Shown: positions 17,231-26,600, counted from the first letter of the stretch. The stretch is 64,000 nucleotides of DNA from Clostridium sp. (GCA_022773025.1 JALEZF010000091.1:1-64000); one strand, 5' to 3'. The notes: generated by a model not told the origin, from the letters alone. Made by a program: numbers and translations.

Positions 17231-18136
17231 ATGAGTAAGAGAAATAAAACACTAAAAATATCACTTTCATTGATAATAGTATCTTTAGTAGTGGCTATGG
17301 TATCAATTAGTAAGTTAAGAATGGATAAGCCGGTATTTTTAATGAATTATTGTGAAGTTGGTACGAATGGAAATGAAGAAATTAGTACCTTAAGTCAGGG
17401 AAGATTAATCTTAAAGTATATTTCAAATGTAGAAGACAAAAGACGTGTAACCAATATAACTTTTAAAGAAGCACCAAATATAAATTTTTTCGCATTTGAG
17501 AATAATCAATGGGAAAGTATGATGTTTAATCAAATGAATGAGTCCAATATAGATAAATACGGACGCTATGGAATTCATAGAGTAGATATAACATGTCCAA
17601 ATCTTAAGTATGAAGACTTTACAGAAGAATTAATGTTAACATCGGCAACAGTAGAGTTTGATGATGGATTAAAAATGGATGTGGATCTAGGAAAAATAAT
17701 TTTGTATAAGGAAAAGAGAAGTCCTGTAGCATTAGAACATATAAGCACTAGAGCTTCTAATGATGGAACATCCTCAATTACATTGAAAGTAACTGAGGAT
17801 ACACGGATAGAAAAAGTAGAATCACCGTTACTAGAAGAGGCCTCAAGAAGATTTGATTTTCATATTACTTCAAGTGAACTGGGTGAAGCTACGGAAAGAG
17901 AATATGAAAATGGGAGAACTATAAAAAAAGATTCTACAATAACATGTTCCTCTTCATATAAGACCGATGACAACATATTAGAAACTTACAATGTATATGA
18001 TATAAAGCCTAGAATATGGTTCAGAAATGATTATGAAGACAGATATAGTATGAGATATCACAATATGACAAACAACAATAAGCAATATACCTATTATGGT
18101 TTATATAAATATCTAAAGGCTAGAGGGGAGATATAG
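17231..18136 (+). CDS. Membrane-anchored protein of unknown function
   Basis: 301 aa. One hydrophobic segment (about 9-27) after a basic start would anchor it, with the remaining 270 residues outside. The outer part is rich in beta-type sequence and aromatic residues, with no recognised motif. It is followed 2 nt later by a small membrane protein gene (GTG start), so the two form an operon. GGAGGAAG lies 5 nt upstream of the ATG. I do not recognise the family. Confidence 0.75.
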   Translation: MSKRNKTLKISLSLIIVSLVVAMVSISKLRMDKPVFLMNYCEVGTNGNEEISTLSQGRLILKYISNVEDKRRVTNITFKEAPNINFFAFENNQWESMMFNQMNESNIDKYGRYGIHRVDITCPNLKYEDFTEELMLTSATVEFDDGLKMDVDLGKIILYKEKRSPVALEHISTRASNDGTSSITLKVTEDTRIEKVESPLLEEASRRFDFHITSSELGEATEREYENGRTIKKDSTITCSSSYKTDDNILETYNVYDIKPRIWFRNDYEDRYSMRYHNMTNNNKQYTYYGLYKYLKARGEI

Positions 18137-18138
18137 TA

Positions 18139-18699
18139 GTGAGTGAAGGATATAAAAAGGTATTTTGGGGATTCATATTTCTAACATTTCATATAAATTT
18201 CGTAGGATTTAAGATGTTGCCAAGCTTTATTGCATATATGATTATATATTATGGAATAAAAAAGATATATGAAAACTATGACTTAGAAGGCTTTAAGATT
18301 TGTGGTAGACTATGCATTGTATTATCCGTATTATCATTTTTCTCATTGGTTATAGAGGTTTCACCTGGATGGGGTATAGGAAACAATGTATTTTTTAATC
18401 TCATATGGATGAATATCTTTAATGTGTTAGAGATAATTATGATATATATGCTTCTATGCGGCAGCAGTGAAATATTAAAGGATAAAAACAATAGTCTCCA
18501 TGAAAGCTATAATAAGAGAGTAATAAAATATATCATATTAGAATCCATAGCTGTAATTGCTAAAAATATAAACATGATATTTATGTCAGAAATATTATGG
18601 GGATGTGCATTAGCACTGGAACTGGGTTTGAAGATATGGATCATTGTCCTAAGTAAGGAAATGTACAAAATATCATTGAAACATGAAGAAATCTCTTAA
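18139..18699 (+). CDS. Small polytopic membrane protein of unknown function
   Basis: 186 aa from a GTG start 2 nt after the previous stop, with GAGGGGAG upstream inside the previous gene. Five or six hydrophobic segments fill most of the protein (around 8-35, 52-72, 85-110, 125-140 and 145-170). No conserved motif is recognised. It is probably the partner of the preceding membrane-anchored protein, judging by coupling only. Confidence 0.7.
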   Translation: MSEGYKKVFWGFIFLTFHINFVGFKMLPSFIAYMIIYYGIKKIYENYDLEGFKICGRLCIVLSVLSFFSLVIEVSPGWGIGNNVFFNLIWMNIFNVLEIIMIYMLLCGSSEILKDKNNSLHESYNKRVIKYIILESIAVIAKNINMIFMSEILWGCALALELGLKIWIIVLSKEMYKISLKHEEIS

Positions 18700-18754
18700 T
18701 TATCATATTTAAATTCAATTGTAGAAATAAAAATTTCATATATAGTCAATTTAT

Positions 18755-19488
18755 GATGGCAAAGAGATATTATTTACTGAAATAAAGTCTATGAAAGTAA
18801 TGGCAAAGCAACTATAGCTACAAATGGAATAATACAGCTTGCAGTTGGTAATAAGCCTATAAACTTAGTATTCAGTCATAAATCTAAAGCTGATGGAGAA
18901 AAAGCTATAGAATACTTAGAACAAAATTATGGAAGTAAAGAGGACAAGGCTAATAGAAAAACTTTAGGTGAGATTGAAGCAGAAATGGAAGGCTTACCTT
19001 ATAAGGATAATCTAAAATCCCTAAAAGACGAAATTAAACAATTACCAACTATACTTTTAGGAAACGAGAATATTATGGCTATGACAAGCGGTATGAGTGT
19101 TGGTACTTGGCTTTTAATATGTACTAATAAACGTGTATTATATATAGATAAAAAGGTAAAGCGTGAATTTGAAATAGTAGATATTCCTTTAGATAAAATT
19201 AGTAGTATAACCCATTCTAAGAAGGGGATGTTTGGTAAATTATCTATTACAGATAATATAGACACAAAAGATATGGAAAAGATATCCACTACAACCATGG
19301 AGTATTTCGTGAATACTGTAAACAAACAAAAGGAATTATACAAAGAAGCTAAAATGAATCCTACAACTCAAGTAATTAATAACGTGTCTACTGCAGATGA
19401 ATTAATGAAATTTAAGCAGTTATTGGACATGGGAATATTGACACCAGAAGAATTTGAAGCTAAGAAAAAAGAGCTTTTAGGAATATAA
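18755..19488 (+). pseudogene. PH-domain/SHOCT protein with a broken 5' end
   Basis: The clear frame runs from 18781 to 19488 and contains an N-terminal DUF4429-like piece (TNGIIQLAVGNKP), a bacterial PH-like middle (LLICTNKRVLYIDKKV) and a C-terminal SHOCT helix pair (FKQLLDMGILTPEEFEAKK). There is no start codon with a ribosome site at its beginning: a TGA at 18778 precedes it. The upstream words 'DGKEILFTEIKS' lie in a different frame (18755-18790), so a one-base shift has broken the first domain. The ATG at 18985 could start a 167-aa product but lacks a good ribosome site. SHOCT modules mediate oligomer or membrane contacts in many unrelated proteins. Confidence 0.6.
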
Positions 19489-19490
19489 AA

Positions 19491-19537
19491 AATAGTGCCT
19501 GTGGAAATAAAATTTATTTTCATGGGCATTATTTTTG
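19491..19537 (+). terminator. Terminator after the PH/SHOCT gene
   Basis: AATAGTGCC...GGCATTATT is an imperfect stem of about 15 bp with AAATA/TATTT inside, followed by TTTTT. Confidence 0.7.
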
Positions 19538-19750
19538 ACTAAATTTTGAGTAAGAACGTATTTATGGTAAAGTTAATCTATAAAAGTGAAAATAGATTAT
19601 AGAAATAGGTGTATACAAGAGCTAAGGATATAATTACCGTTTCAATTAGTTTATAAAACTTGATATAATAGTGACCAAACAAAAGAAAAGGCATATATTG
19701 TTGTTGTTAGAAAAATATATTGCAAATTTATAATATGGAGACAGATAATT

Positions 19751-20521
19751 ATGGAACATTATAAGACTTTAGGTATTGATGAAAATGCATCAATGGAAGA
19801 GGTAACAAGAGCTTATAAAGATAAAGTGAACAAATTTAAAGAAGAGATAAATAGTGAAAGAAGAGCAGGGGCTTTTATAAAAGTATTTGATCAGGCTTAT
19901 GAAGCAATAAAGATAGAAAGAGAACAAGACCAGTATAATCAGAATTTAGAGATTAAGACAAATGATAGATACTTAAATCAGAATTCAAAACACAATTCAA
20001 ATGAGGATAAATATGATGATTTTGAATATGATGAAGAAGAATATATATTTGATAAAGGAAGTAGAAGAGCCTCATCAAAAAGTTCATCAAGGAAAAAACA
20101 AAGAAGTAATAAAAAGAAATCTTCGAAGAGTAACAGCAAGGACAGAGATAAAAACAAAAGAAATAAGAATAAAAAATCAGCGGTTAAAGGAAAAAAGGAA
20201 TCATCTACATCAACCACAGTAAGTGGAATAATATTAAAAATCTTAGCAATACCAGTGATAGTCGTATTATCTACAATAATATTTTTCTGTAAGATAATAA
20301 GTTTAGTATCTTGGATTGCATCAAAGATTATAATAGTGGCATCAATAGCTTTATCAGCTATTCATGGATATCAGATTTATATTGGACAACCTATTCAATA
20401 TAAGATATTTGTAATAAGTGCTGTAGCTTTCGTAATTTCATTGTTCTTACCAAGTATATTAAAAATAGTTCCATCTGTGTTAGGTAGATTAAATGATAGG
20501 TTAAAAAGATTTGTTTTTTAA
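19751..20521 (+). CDS. Membrane protein with degenerate J domain
   Basis: 256 aa. Residues 1-60 follow the J-domain pattern (HYKTLGIDENASMEEVTRAYK...FDQAYEAI), but the His-Pro-Asp loop needed to stimulate Hsp70 is absent; 'KDKVNKFKEEI' stands in its place. A strongly basic Lys/Arg/Ser region (about 105-155) precedes two or three hydrophobic segments (about 162-190, 195-215 and 220-240). The family often appears as clostridial 'DnaJ-like membrane protein'. DnaK co-chaperone activity is unlikely without HPD; the fold may serve as a binding module. Confidence 0.7.
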   Translation: MEHYKTLGIDENASMEEVTRAYKDKVNKFKEEINSERRAGAFIKVFDQAYEAIKIEREQDQYNQNLEIKTNDRYLNQNSKHNSNEDKYDDFEYDEEEYIFDKGSRRASSKSSSRKKQRSNKKKSSKSNSKDRDKNKRNKNKKSAVKGKKESSTSTTVSGIILKILAIPVIVVLSTIIFFCKIISLVSWIASKIIIVASIALSAIHGYQIYIGQPIQYKIFVISAVAFVISLFLPSILKIVPSVLGRLNDRLKRFVF

Positions 20522-20548
20522 GAGGCATAAATATATGCTTCTTTTTTT
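20521..20548 (+). terminator. Terminator after the J-like gene
   Basis: AGAGGCATA pairs with TATGCTTCT over a 4-nt loop, followed by seven T. It touches the stop codon. Confidence 0.75.
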
Positions 20549-20633
20549 ATGAAATTATTCATTTGTTTATTTTGAAATTTTGATATAGGTTAATTCATTT
20601 TTTCATTGTAATGAATAGATACTTAAGATTTAT

Positions 20634-20691
20634 TGACAGGCTAAAAAGGCAAATATGACAAATCTGTATAGAAAAGTGACAAATAAGTATA
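20634..20691 (+). promoter_or_regulatory. Direct repeats upstream of the isochorismatase-permease operon
   Basis: TGACAAATCTGTATA (20656-20670) and TGACAAATAAGTATA (20677-20691) are direct repeats with a 21-bp period, and a shorter TGACA lies 22 bp earlier (20634-20638). Repeats at two-helix-turn spacing suggest an activator site. The rest of the 385-nt gap (20522-20906) is AT-rich, with no riboswitch or T-box consensus recognised. Confidence 0.4.
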
Positions 20692-20906
20692 AGTAAGGAT
20701 TTAAAGAAATTTGACGTATCTCTATAAAATGTAGAGGTTCATATGCAGAAAAAATAAAAAAATGGATAAATAAACAAATTCATAAGGGTATTTATTGAAT
20801 TTTCTATAAATTTGTTAAATTGAAAGGTGAATGGTATATAAATTGCTTTTTAATTTAAGTGTGAATTAAATAATTATTATATTATAAAACGATAGGGGGA
20901 AATTTA

Positions 20907-21617
20907 ATGAAAATCAACAAAAAATACTTATCATTTTATTATCAGGGGATGGAAGAAGTTCCAGATATGGAATTTGAACGTGACAAGACAGCATTATTAT
21001 TAGTTGACTTACAAAAAGAATTTATTTTAAGAGATATAGGCGATTCTAAGGCTGCTAAGGAAAGAGGAGATTGGGAAAGATGGATTCCATATCATGACAG
21101 ACTAGATGAGATTGTTATTCCTAACAATAAACGATTAATTAAATTCTTCAGAGATAATGAAATGGAAGTTACTTATGGACGTATTGCTTGCTTAAAGAAG
21201 GATGGTTCTGATAGAGCAAGAGTTCAAAAGACATATGGATGGAATGATATTCTGATTCATGTTGATTCATTAGAAGCAGAAATGGTTGATGAGCTAGCTC
21301 CAGAAGCAGATGATATTGTAGTAAATAAGACAACGGATAGTGTGTCACTTAGTACAAATTATACTGAACTTATGAGAAATAAAGGTATTGATACAATTGT
21401 TGTTACGGGTATTGTTACAGACCAATGTGTGGCTAATACCGTTCGTGTACTTGCTGATCAAGGTTTCAAAATTATTTGTGTAGAAGACTGTTGTGCAGCA
21501 CCAGATATGGATTTACATGATGCTGAATTAAAGATTATGAATGTATTATATTGTAATGTATTGAGTACTGATGAAACTATTGAAGCTATTTCTAAGAGTC
21601 TTAATAAAGATAAATAG
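20907..21617 (+). CDS. Isochorismatase-family cysteine hydrolase
   Basis: 236 aa, alpha/beta hydrolase-like fold with the family Asp-Lys-Cys triad: D34 in 'LLLVDLQKEF', K141 in 'VVNKTTDS', C174 in 'VTDQCVANTV', where the usual cis-peptide sits before the Cys. Members hydrolyse isochorismate, nicotinamide, carbamoylated amines or ureido compounds; the substrate here cannot be named. The permease gene follows after 73 nt, so the pair probably imports and breaks down one small amide or amine compound. AGGGGG lies 7 nt before the ATG. Confidence 0.87.
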   Translation: MKINKKYLSFYYQGMEEVPDMEFERDKTALLLVDLQKEFILRDIGDSKAAKERGDWERWIPYHDRLDEIVIPNNKRLIKFFRDNEMEVTYGRIACLKKDGSDRARVQKTYGWNDILIHVDSLEAEMVDELAPEADDIVVNKTTDSVSLSTNYTELMRNKGIDTIVVTGIVTDQCVANTVRVLADQGFKIICVEDCCAAPDMDLHDAELKIMNVLYCNVLSTDETIEAISKSLNKDK

Positions 21618-21690
21618 CGGGATTTAATGATTATATATCTTGGGAGTATATAAAGTTTTATCTTTAATAAGATGATGGGGGTAAAAAATT

Positions 21691-23058
21691 ATGGGGGATA
21701 ATTTAAAAAAAGAATTGAAGCTGTCCCATATCATTGCTATGGCAGCTGGTGGTATGATTGCAGCTTGGATGGTCGAAATTAAATATTGGTTTGAAATTTC
21801 TGGTCCAGGGGCATTATTTTCATTACTTACATGTTGTATATTAGTTCTTCCACTATGCTTAATATATTCAGAGATGACAAGTACACTACCTTATGCAGGT
21901 GGAGAAAACGTTTGGATTTCTAATGCGTTTGGTTGGAATACAGGATGGTTTTCATGTTGGGCATTAATTCTACTCTATATTGTAGCAATGCCTTCAGTAG
22001 CATTTGGTATTTCAAGCATGTTATCATATTTATTTCCGGTATCATTTTTACAGCTTAAAATGATAGCAGCGGCTATTATTTGTATATGGTTTTTCCTAAC
22101 TAATATGGAGATAAAATTCTTAGCAAGAATACAAAATATTATGTTTTGGAGTACATTAGTCGTTTCTATATGCGCATCTATAATTTTTATAACAAGTGAT
22201 CAATGGCATTATTCAAACCTTACTCCTTGGTTTCCTTCAGGATTTGAAGGATTTTCACTGGGAGTTGGATTGTTAATAATGAAGTTTCAAGGTTTTGATT
22301 TAATTCCGCAGTTAGCTGAAGAGTCAAATTTTCCAAGAAAGAAACTTCTAATTGCATTTATTTCATCCATGTTGTTGACATTGCTTATCTATGGACTTGC
22401 AATTGTGGCAGTAGGAGGAATAGTATCTAATGAGTGGATGGCTCAGACAGATGTTGTTGACCCTCGTGTAGCAGACATGTTGGGAATGCATTGGTTAGCT
22501 ATAGTTATTGTAGTAATGGGAATTATCACTTGTATCACAACACTTTCGGGTTTCTGGCTAAGTGCTTCACGTACCTTATATGGTGGAGCTAAGCAAGGTC
22601 AATTTTCCAAAGTGTTTACGGCTATCAACAAAAATGGACAGCCTTGGAAAGCAAATCTTGTTATTGGTATATTCTCATTGTATTTTACTGTATTTGCTCC
22701 AGAAGCATGGATTAATTATATATTTACAATTACGGGGTTATCCGCAGGTGTTATTTACTTAGGTGTTTCTCTATCATTTCTTCGCCTTAGAAAAACAAAA
22801 CCTCACTGGGAACGTCCTTTTAAGGTTAAATGTGGAAATGTAATGGGATGTATTTCTACGGTATTTTGTACTTGGGTTATTTACACATGTACTAAAAGTA
22901 TGGATGTAGGCGGATGGATAGCAGTTGGTTTATACTTTGCATTAGGTATACCATTTTGGTTATATGCTAAGAAGATGCAAATTAAGAAACCAAATGAATG
23001 GAAGAAGATTATTCTTTCACCAGACAATGTATGTGAATATAGTGATGAATTAAAATAA
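21691..23058 (+). CDS. APC-family amino acid/amine permease
   Basis: 455 aa, about 12 hydrophobic segments. The N-terminal 'LSHIIAMAAGGMIAAWMVE' replaces the usual GxGIG of helix 1; 'LPYAGGENVWISNAFG' is the typical APC motif after helix 2. A terminator follows. It probably forms a transport-degradation unit with the preceding cysteine hydrolase. The substrate is unknown. GGGGG lies 8 nt before the ATG. Confidence 0.87.
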   Translation: MGDNLKKELKLSHIIAMAAGGMIAAWMVEIKYWFEISGPGALFSLLTCCILVLPLCLIYSEMTSTLPYAGGENVWISNAFGWNTGWFSCWALILLYIVAMPSVAFGISSMLSYLFPVSFLQLKMIAAAIICIWFFLTNMEIKFLARIQNIMFWSTLVVSICASIIFITSDQWHYSNLTPWFPSGFEGFSLGVGLLIMKFQGFDLIPQLAEESNFPRKKLLIAFISSMLLTLLIYGLAIVAVGGIVSNEWMAQTDVVDPRVADMLGMHWLAIVIVVMGIITCITTLSGFWLSASRTLYGGAKQGQFSKVFTAINKNGQPWKANLVIGIFSLYFTVFAPEAWINYIFTITGLSAGVIYLGVSLSFLRLRKTKPHWERPFKVKCGNVMGCISTVFCTWVIYTCTKSMDVGGWIAVGLYFALGIPFWLYAKKMQIKKPNEWKKIILSPDNVCEYSDELK

Positions 23059-23071
23059 ATTTTAAATAGTA

Positions 23072-23108
23072 GACACCAGTATATTTCTTAAAGTATGCTG
23101 GTGTTTTT
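23072..23108 (+). terminator. Terminator after the APC permease
   Basis: ACACCAGTATA pairs with TATGCTGGTGT, followed by TTTTTG. Confidence 0.8.
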
Positions 23109-23222
23109 GTTGCTATTTATAGTAAATAATAACTCTTACTACTTTTAAAATAAATTTTAAATTGATATAATTTAAAATGGATTAACATATGAAAAATTTA
23201 TTTTAATAATGGGGGAATACAT

Positions 23223-23897
23223 ATGAAAAAAAGAAGAATAATAGCTGCTTTGTTAATAGTAGCAACCACTGCAGTATTTACGGGATGTGGGAGTGATAAG
23301 CCACAAGAAGAAGCTTCTCAAGGGCAAAGTCAAATTGAAGAGGTTAAACCAATAGCGAAGGAAGAATTCTTTGAAAAAGTAAATGATAAATTGAAACAAT
23401 ACGCCGAAGTAGTTCAGAAGAACTCCATAGGTGGACATATTATAGAGGAAAGAAATGATGATGCCTCTTATGGAATATATTTTGATACCTATATAGAGGT
23501 TGCGTCATCAAAGAAGCCAATTGAGGATGGGACGGTATATTATTTACTTACAGAGAATGAAGAAGGAAAGTTAACGGAGACTATGTTCAATTACTATTGC
23601 GCAGCAGTATTGAGAACTCCGACCTTTGAGCTAGATAAATATCCAGTATTAAATAAGCATTTAGAGAAAATAAAAGAAATAGATCCAAAGTTAGATTTAA
23701 AGGAAATTGAAAAGGCAGTTAATGATAACAGAGAGAATAGTAAAATTGATCATATATTCTTTGATACAGCTAAGGATGAGAATATTAATAGTAAGCTAGA
23801 AAAGGGAAGCTTGATGCTTTCTTTTGATCTTAATGAAAAGAATGAGAAGAGAGTTTGTATTGATTATATGATAAGCAATGACGGTATAGTTGAATAG
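23223..23897 (+). CDS. Lipoprotein of unknown function
   Basis: 224 aa. Signal peptide with lipobox FTGC (C22), then a Gln/Ser/Glu-rich spacer and a charged alpha/beta domain. No motif is recognised. It is a single gene between two terminators, with GGGGG 7 nt before the start. The product would be anchored on the outer face of the membrane. Confidence 0.75.
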   Translation: MKKRRIIAALLIVATTAVFTGCGSDKPQEEASQGQSQIEEVKPIAKEEFFEKVNDKLKQYAEVVQKNSIGGHIIEERNDDASYGIYFDTYIEVASSKKPIEDGTVYYLLTENEEGKLTETMFNYYCAAVLRTPTFELDKYPVLNKHLEKIKEIDPKLDLKEIEKAVNDNRENSKIDHIFFDTAKDENINSKLEKGSLMLSFDLNEKNEKRVCIDYMISNDGIVE

Positions 23898-23928
23898 AAT
23901 TTATAGTAGTTCTGTTAGATCATACAAG

Positions 23929-23961
23929 AAGAGTCAGATTAAAAACTGGCTCTTTTTTTAT
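23929..23961 (+). terminator. Terminator after the lipoprotein
   Basis: AAGAGTCAG pairs with CTGGCTCTT and is followed by seven T. Confidence 0.8.
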
Positions 23962-24038
23962 ATCAGTGGTAATATAATTATATGTAATTATTGGAATAGG
24001 ATTATCCGAAGAAAATGTGAGTTTATATAGGAGAAAAT

Positions 24039-24425
24039 ATGAAAATAAATTTTAAATATCTAAAAGCTTTTATTGCTATATTTCTTATTGAATTATTTAT
24101 AGCAGTTTTCGTACACGATAGAATTATCAGACCATATATAGGAGATATTTTAGTAATTGTTTTGATGTATACTTTCATAAAGACTTTTATTAAAAAGGAA
24201 ATAAGACTTTTGCCAGTATATTTATTTGTTTTTGCAGCCTTTGTGGAAGGAATGCAATTCTTTGATATTGTAAAGATACTAGGGCTAGAGAACAATAAAA
24301 TACTTTCAATAATCATAGGCAGCACCTTTGACATAAAGGATATATTATGCTATCTAGCTGGAAGTGTAATTTTATTAATATGGGACAATAGAAGTTGTTT
24401 AAAAGAAAAATGTAATAAATTTTAA
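24039..24425 (+). CDS. DUF2809 membrane protein
   Basis: 128 aa with four hydrophobic segments (about 8-26, 32-52, 56-76 and 98-118). The pattern 'RPYIGDILVIVLMYTFIK', 'FVEGMQFFDIV' and 'TFDIKDILCYLAG' marks the DUF2809 family, small integral membrane proteins of unknown role. The next gene (Dabb) starts 13 nt later, so they share an operon. AGGAG lies 5 nt upstream. Confidence 0.85.
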   Translation: MKINFKYLKAFIAIFLIELFIAVFVHDRIIRPYIGDILVIVLMYTFIKTFIKKEIRLLPVYLFVFAAFVEGMQFFDIVKILGLENNKILSIIIGSTFDIKDILCYLAGSVILLIWDNRSCLKEKCNKF

Positions 24426-24438
24426 GGGGGAAATTTTT

Positions 24439-24741
24439 ATGATAAAACATATAGTAATGTGGAAACTAAAGGATTTTAGCAACGGAAATGATAAAGCTCA
24501 GAAGGCCAAAATAATAAAGGAGAGACTAGAGAAATTACCTGATATTATACCAGAGGTGGGCTTTTTAGAGGTTGGTATAGATGTAAGCAATTCCAGCAGC
24601 TCTTATGACGTTGTTTTATGTTCTGAATTTGAAAATGAAGAAAAGCTTAAAATTTATGCAAATCATCCTGAGCATCTTAAAGTTGGAGAATTTATTGCAG
24701 AAGTAAAAGAAGAACGAATAGTTGTAGATTATTTAGTTTAA
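24439..24741 (+). CDS. Dabb-family (stress-responsive A/B barrel) protein
   Basis: 100 aa. The start 'MIKHIVMWKLKD' and the later 'YDVVLCSEFENEEKLKIYANHPEHLKV' region (key words YDVVL, YANHPEH) are the Dabb ferredoxin-like dimeric barrel signature. Family members include small stress proteins and some enzymes. No catalytic role can be assigned. GGGGG lies 9 nt upstream. It is the second gene of the DUF2809 operon and is closed by a strong terminator. Confidence 0.88.
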   Translation: MIKHIVMWKLKDFSNGNDKAQKAKIIKERLEKLPDIIPEVGFLEVGIDVSNSSSSYDVVLCSEFENEEKLKIYANHPEHLKVGEFIAEVKEERIVVDYLV

Positions 24742-24751
24742 AAATGAAAGT

Positions 24752-24790
24752 AAAAGGAACATGTTTATCAGTGAACATGTTCCTTTTATG
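24752..24790. terminator. Bidirectional terminator after the Dabb gene
   Basis: AAAAGGAACATGTT is perfectly repeated in inverted form after an 8-nt loop and lies between convergent genes. Confidence 0.85.
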
Positions 24791-24850
24791 GTTTTAAATA
24801 AATTTAGAGGTGGAATTACTTATTGCTTACAGGGTTTCATGGCAAATAAA

Positions 24851-25714
24851 TTAATCCAGAACATCTAAGCCTAAGTCTAGTATATTGGCAAATAATGCTA
24901 TGCTATTATTGGTTGGAATAACATTATTTCTAAGGTCTAACAGTTTTCCAAGACCATAGCTAGTGTATATGCTTACAGTTGGAAAGTCATTTTCATCACC
25001 TAAATCGCAGATGATATCAGTGTCGTATAGAGGTATTATATTATCCTTATTACGGCAGGTTACTAGTTCATAAAGTCTTGTATTGTAATTATAGGTTAGG
25101 ACCTTTACTCTGTCAGTTATTTTTATTATGTCTTTTTTATTGTTTATATCGTATTTTGAAATAGAAGAAGCGATATTATTGATTACAAAGTAATAGCCAT
25201 TTCTTTTATAGTTTACCTTATCTTTAAATTCAGCTAATCTATCTAGATTCAAGTCCATATCCACAAAGATTTCTTCTTTTTTTAGATTGTTGAAACCTGC
25301 TTTTATGCAAGTTAAATCTTTAGGGTTTTCTATTTCTTTATTCAATATATCCATGCACGCTGAATAAATATCCTCAAAATAATTAAAGGGAAGAGCGTAT
25401 TTGATGTTGTTTAGGATAACATAAACTTTAAATTTAGCAGAACTATCCCCAGTTCTAGAGGAATAGTTCACTTCCACTAGAAGCATTCCATTGAGGGAGT
25501 CTGTATCAAAGGTTATTTTTTCGATACCATTCTTATATTCTGAAGTGTAATTTTTGTCTTTAGATAAAGACTGAGTATGTTGGTCTATTATATAAGTGCT
25601 TTTAAGTCCAAGATCATCAGAGGAGCCCACTCTTAATGAGGTAGTTCTTGATAATTTCTTTAAGTTAATATAAGGTCTATTTTCACATAAGTTATTTTCT
25701 GATATTATTCTCAT
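24851..25714 (-). CDS. Protein of unknown function
   Basis: 287 aa, leftward, GGAG 8 nt before the ATG. There is no signal peptide or membrane segment. The sequence is a mixed alpha/beta cytosolic type, with no family recognised. It lies 67 nt downstream of the MerR-type gene in the same direction, with no clear terminator between, so the two may be cotranscribed. Confidence 0.7.
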   Translation of the reverse strand: MRIISENNLCENRPYINLKKLSRTTSLRVGSSDDLGLKSTYIIDQHTQSLSKDKNYTSEYKNGIEKITFDTDSLNGMLLVEVNYSSRTGDSSAKFKVYVILNNIKYALPFNYFEDIYSACMDILNKEIENPKDLTCIKAGFNNLKKEEIFVDMDLNLDRLAEFKDKVNYKRNGYYFVINNIASSISKYDINNKKDIIKITDRVKVLTYNYNTRLYELVTCRNKDNIIPLYDTDIICDLGDENDFPTVSIYTSYGLGKLLDLRNNVIPTNNSIALFANILDLGLDVLD

Positions 25715-25781
25715 AATTTATCTCCTTGTACTAGGATTAAAAATAGTAGTTTTTATTATAGATTATATCATAGTATCACGT

Positions 25782-26600
25782 CTAAGATTTTTCAATAGGG
25801 ATCTGAATTTCTGTGACGTAATCATCACTTTCCTTAGAAGTTAGACTGTCAAAGATACAGTACTCATAGGAATATCCTTGAATCTTATATCCAGATTCCT
25901 GAATATATTTCAAAAGTTCTTTGTAGGTTTTTCCTATAGATGAATAAGTGCCAGTATGATATGTACGGGCATAAAAGCCTTTAGCTTTTTTATGAGTTTT
26001 AACGCCTACTAAATTAGTTTCCAATGGAATAAAGGCATAATCAGCAGATAAATATTTGCTTCTAAGAAGATTTTCCACTGGAATCATGGCACCTATTTGG
26101 TAGTAGTGGGGATAGTTAAAATTTTCAGCTTTATTTAATAAACTTTTTAGAGATATGTCGAGCTTTAGAAGGTCCTGAGGATAAGAGACCTTTTCTATAG
26201 CAAGATATTCACTTTTAGTAGTACAGATAAACTCTACTTTATTTTCATTTTTTGAAAAATTTTCGAGGGTTTGGATTTTTCTCTCTAAACGTTTCTGGAT
26301 TAATCGCAGATGCTTGATTTTGTTTTTTATTTCTTCCTGCTGTTCTTTCATAACGGCTATGGCAGTTTCACTGCTTCGATTTTTCATAAATTCTCTTATA
26401 TCTTTTAGGGATAAACCCATTTCTTTTAATATAAGTATACTGTCTAGGACTTCAAGCTGATCAGCAGTGTAGTACCTATAACCGTTTATTGGATCTATGA
26501 TTTTGGGTTTAAAGATTCCTTCGTTATCGTAAAATATCAAAGTCTGTTTTGAAATGTTATTAAGCCTTGCCATTTCCCCTACAGTGAAACGAGTATTCAT
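25782..26600 (-). CDS. MerR-family regulator with GyrI-like effector domain
   Basis: 272 aa. An open frame extends 33 codons further upstream, but GGAGG 8 nt before the ATG at 26600 and the sequence 'MNTRFTVGEMARLNNISKQTLIFYD' (key words GEMAR, QTLIFYD) fix this start. Winged helix-turn-helix at 1-70, dimerising coiled coil at about 75-125, and a C-terminal effector domain (about 130-272) like BmrR/BltR, which binds bulky drugs or lipids. It is divergent from yitT, whose promoter has the 19-bp spacer and central palindrome expected of a MerR target. Confidence 0.9.
   Translation of the reverse strand: MNTRFTVGEMARLNNISKQTLIFYDNEGIFKPKIIDPINGYRYYTADQLEVLDSILILKEMGLSLKDIREFMKNRSSETAIAVMKEQQEEIKNKIKHLRLIQKRLERKIQTLENFSKNENKVEFICTTKSEYLAIEKVSYPQDLLKLDISLKSLLNKAENFNYPHYYQIGAMIPVENLLRSKYLSADYAFIPLETNLVGVKTHKKAKGFYARTYHTGTYSSIGKTYKELLKYIQESGYKIQGYSYEYCIFDSLTSKESDDYVTEIQIPIEKS

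Noticed and set aside
20549..20906. T-box or amino-acid riboswitch before the hydrolase-permease operon
   Set aside because: No T-box sequence, specifier stem or other known aptamer core was recognised; only direct repeats were seen.
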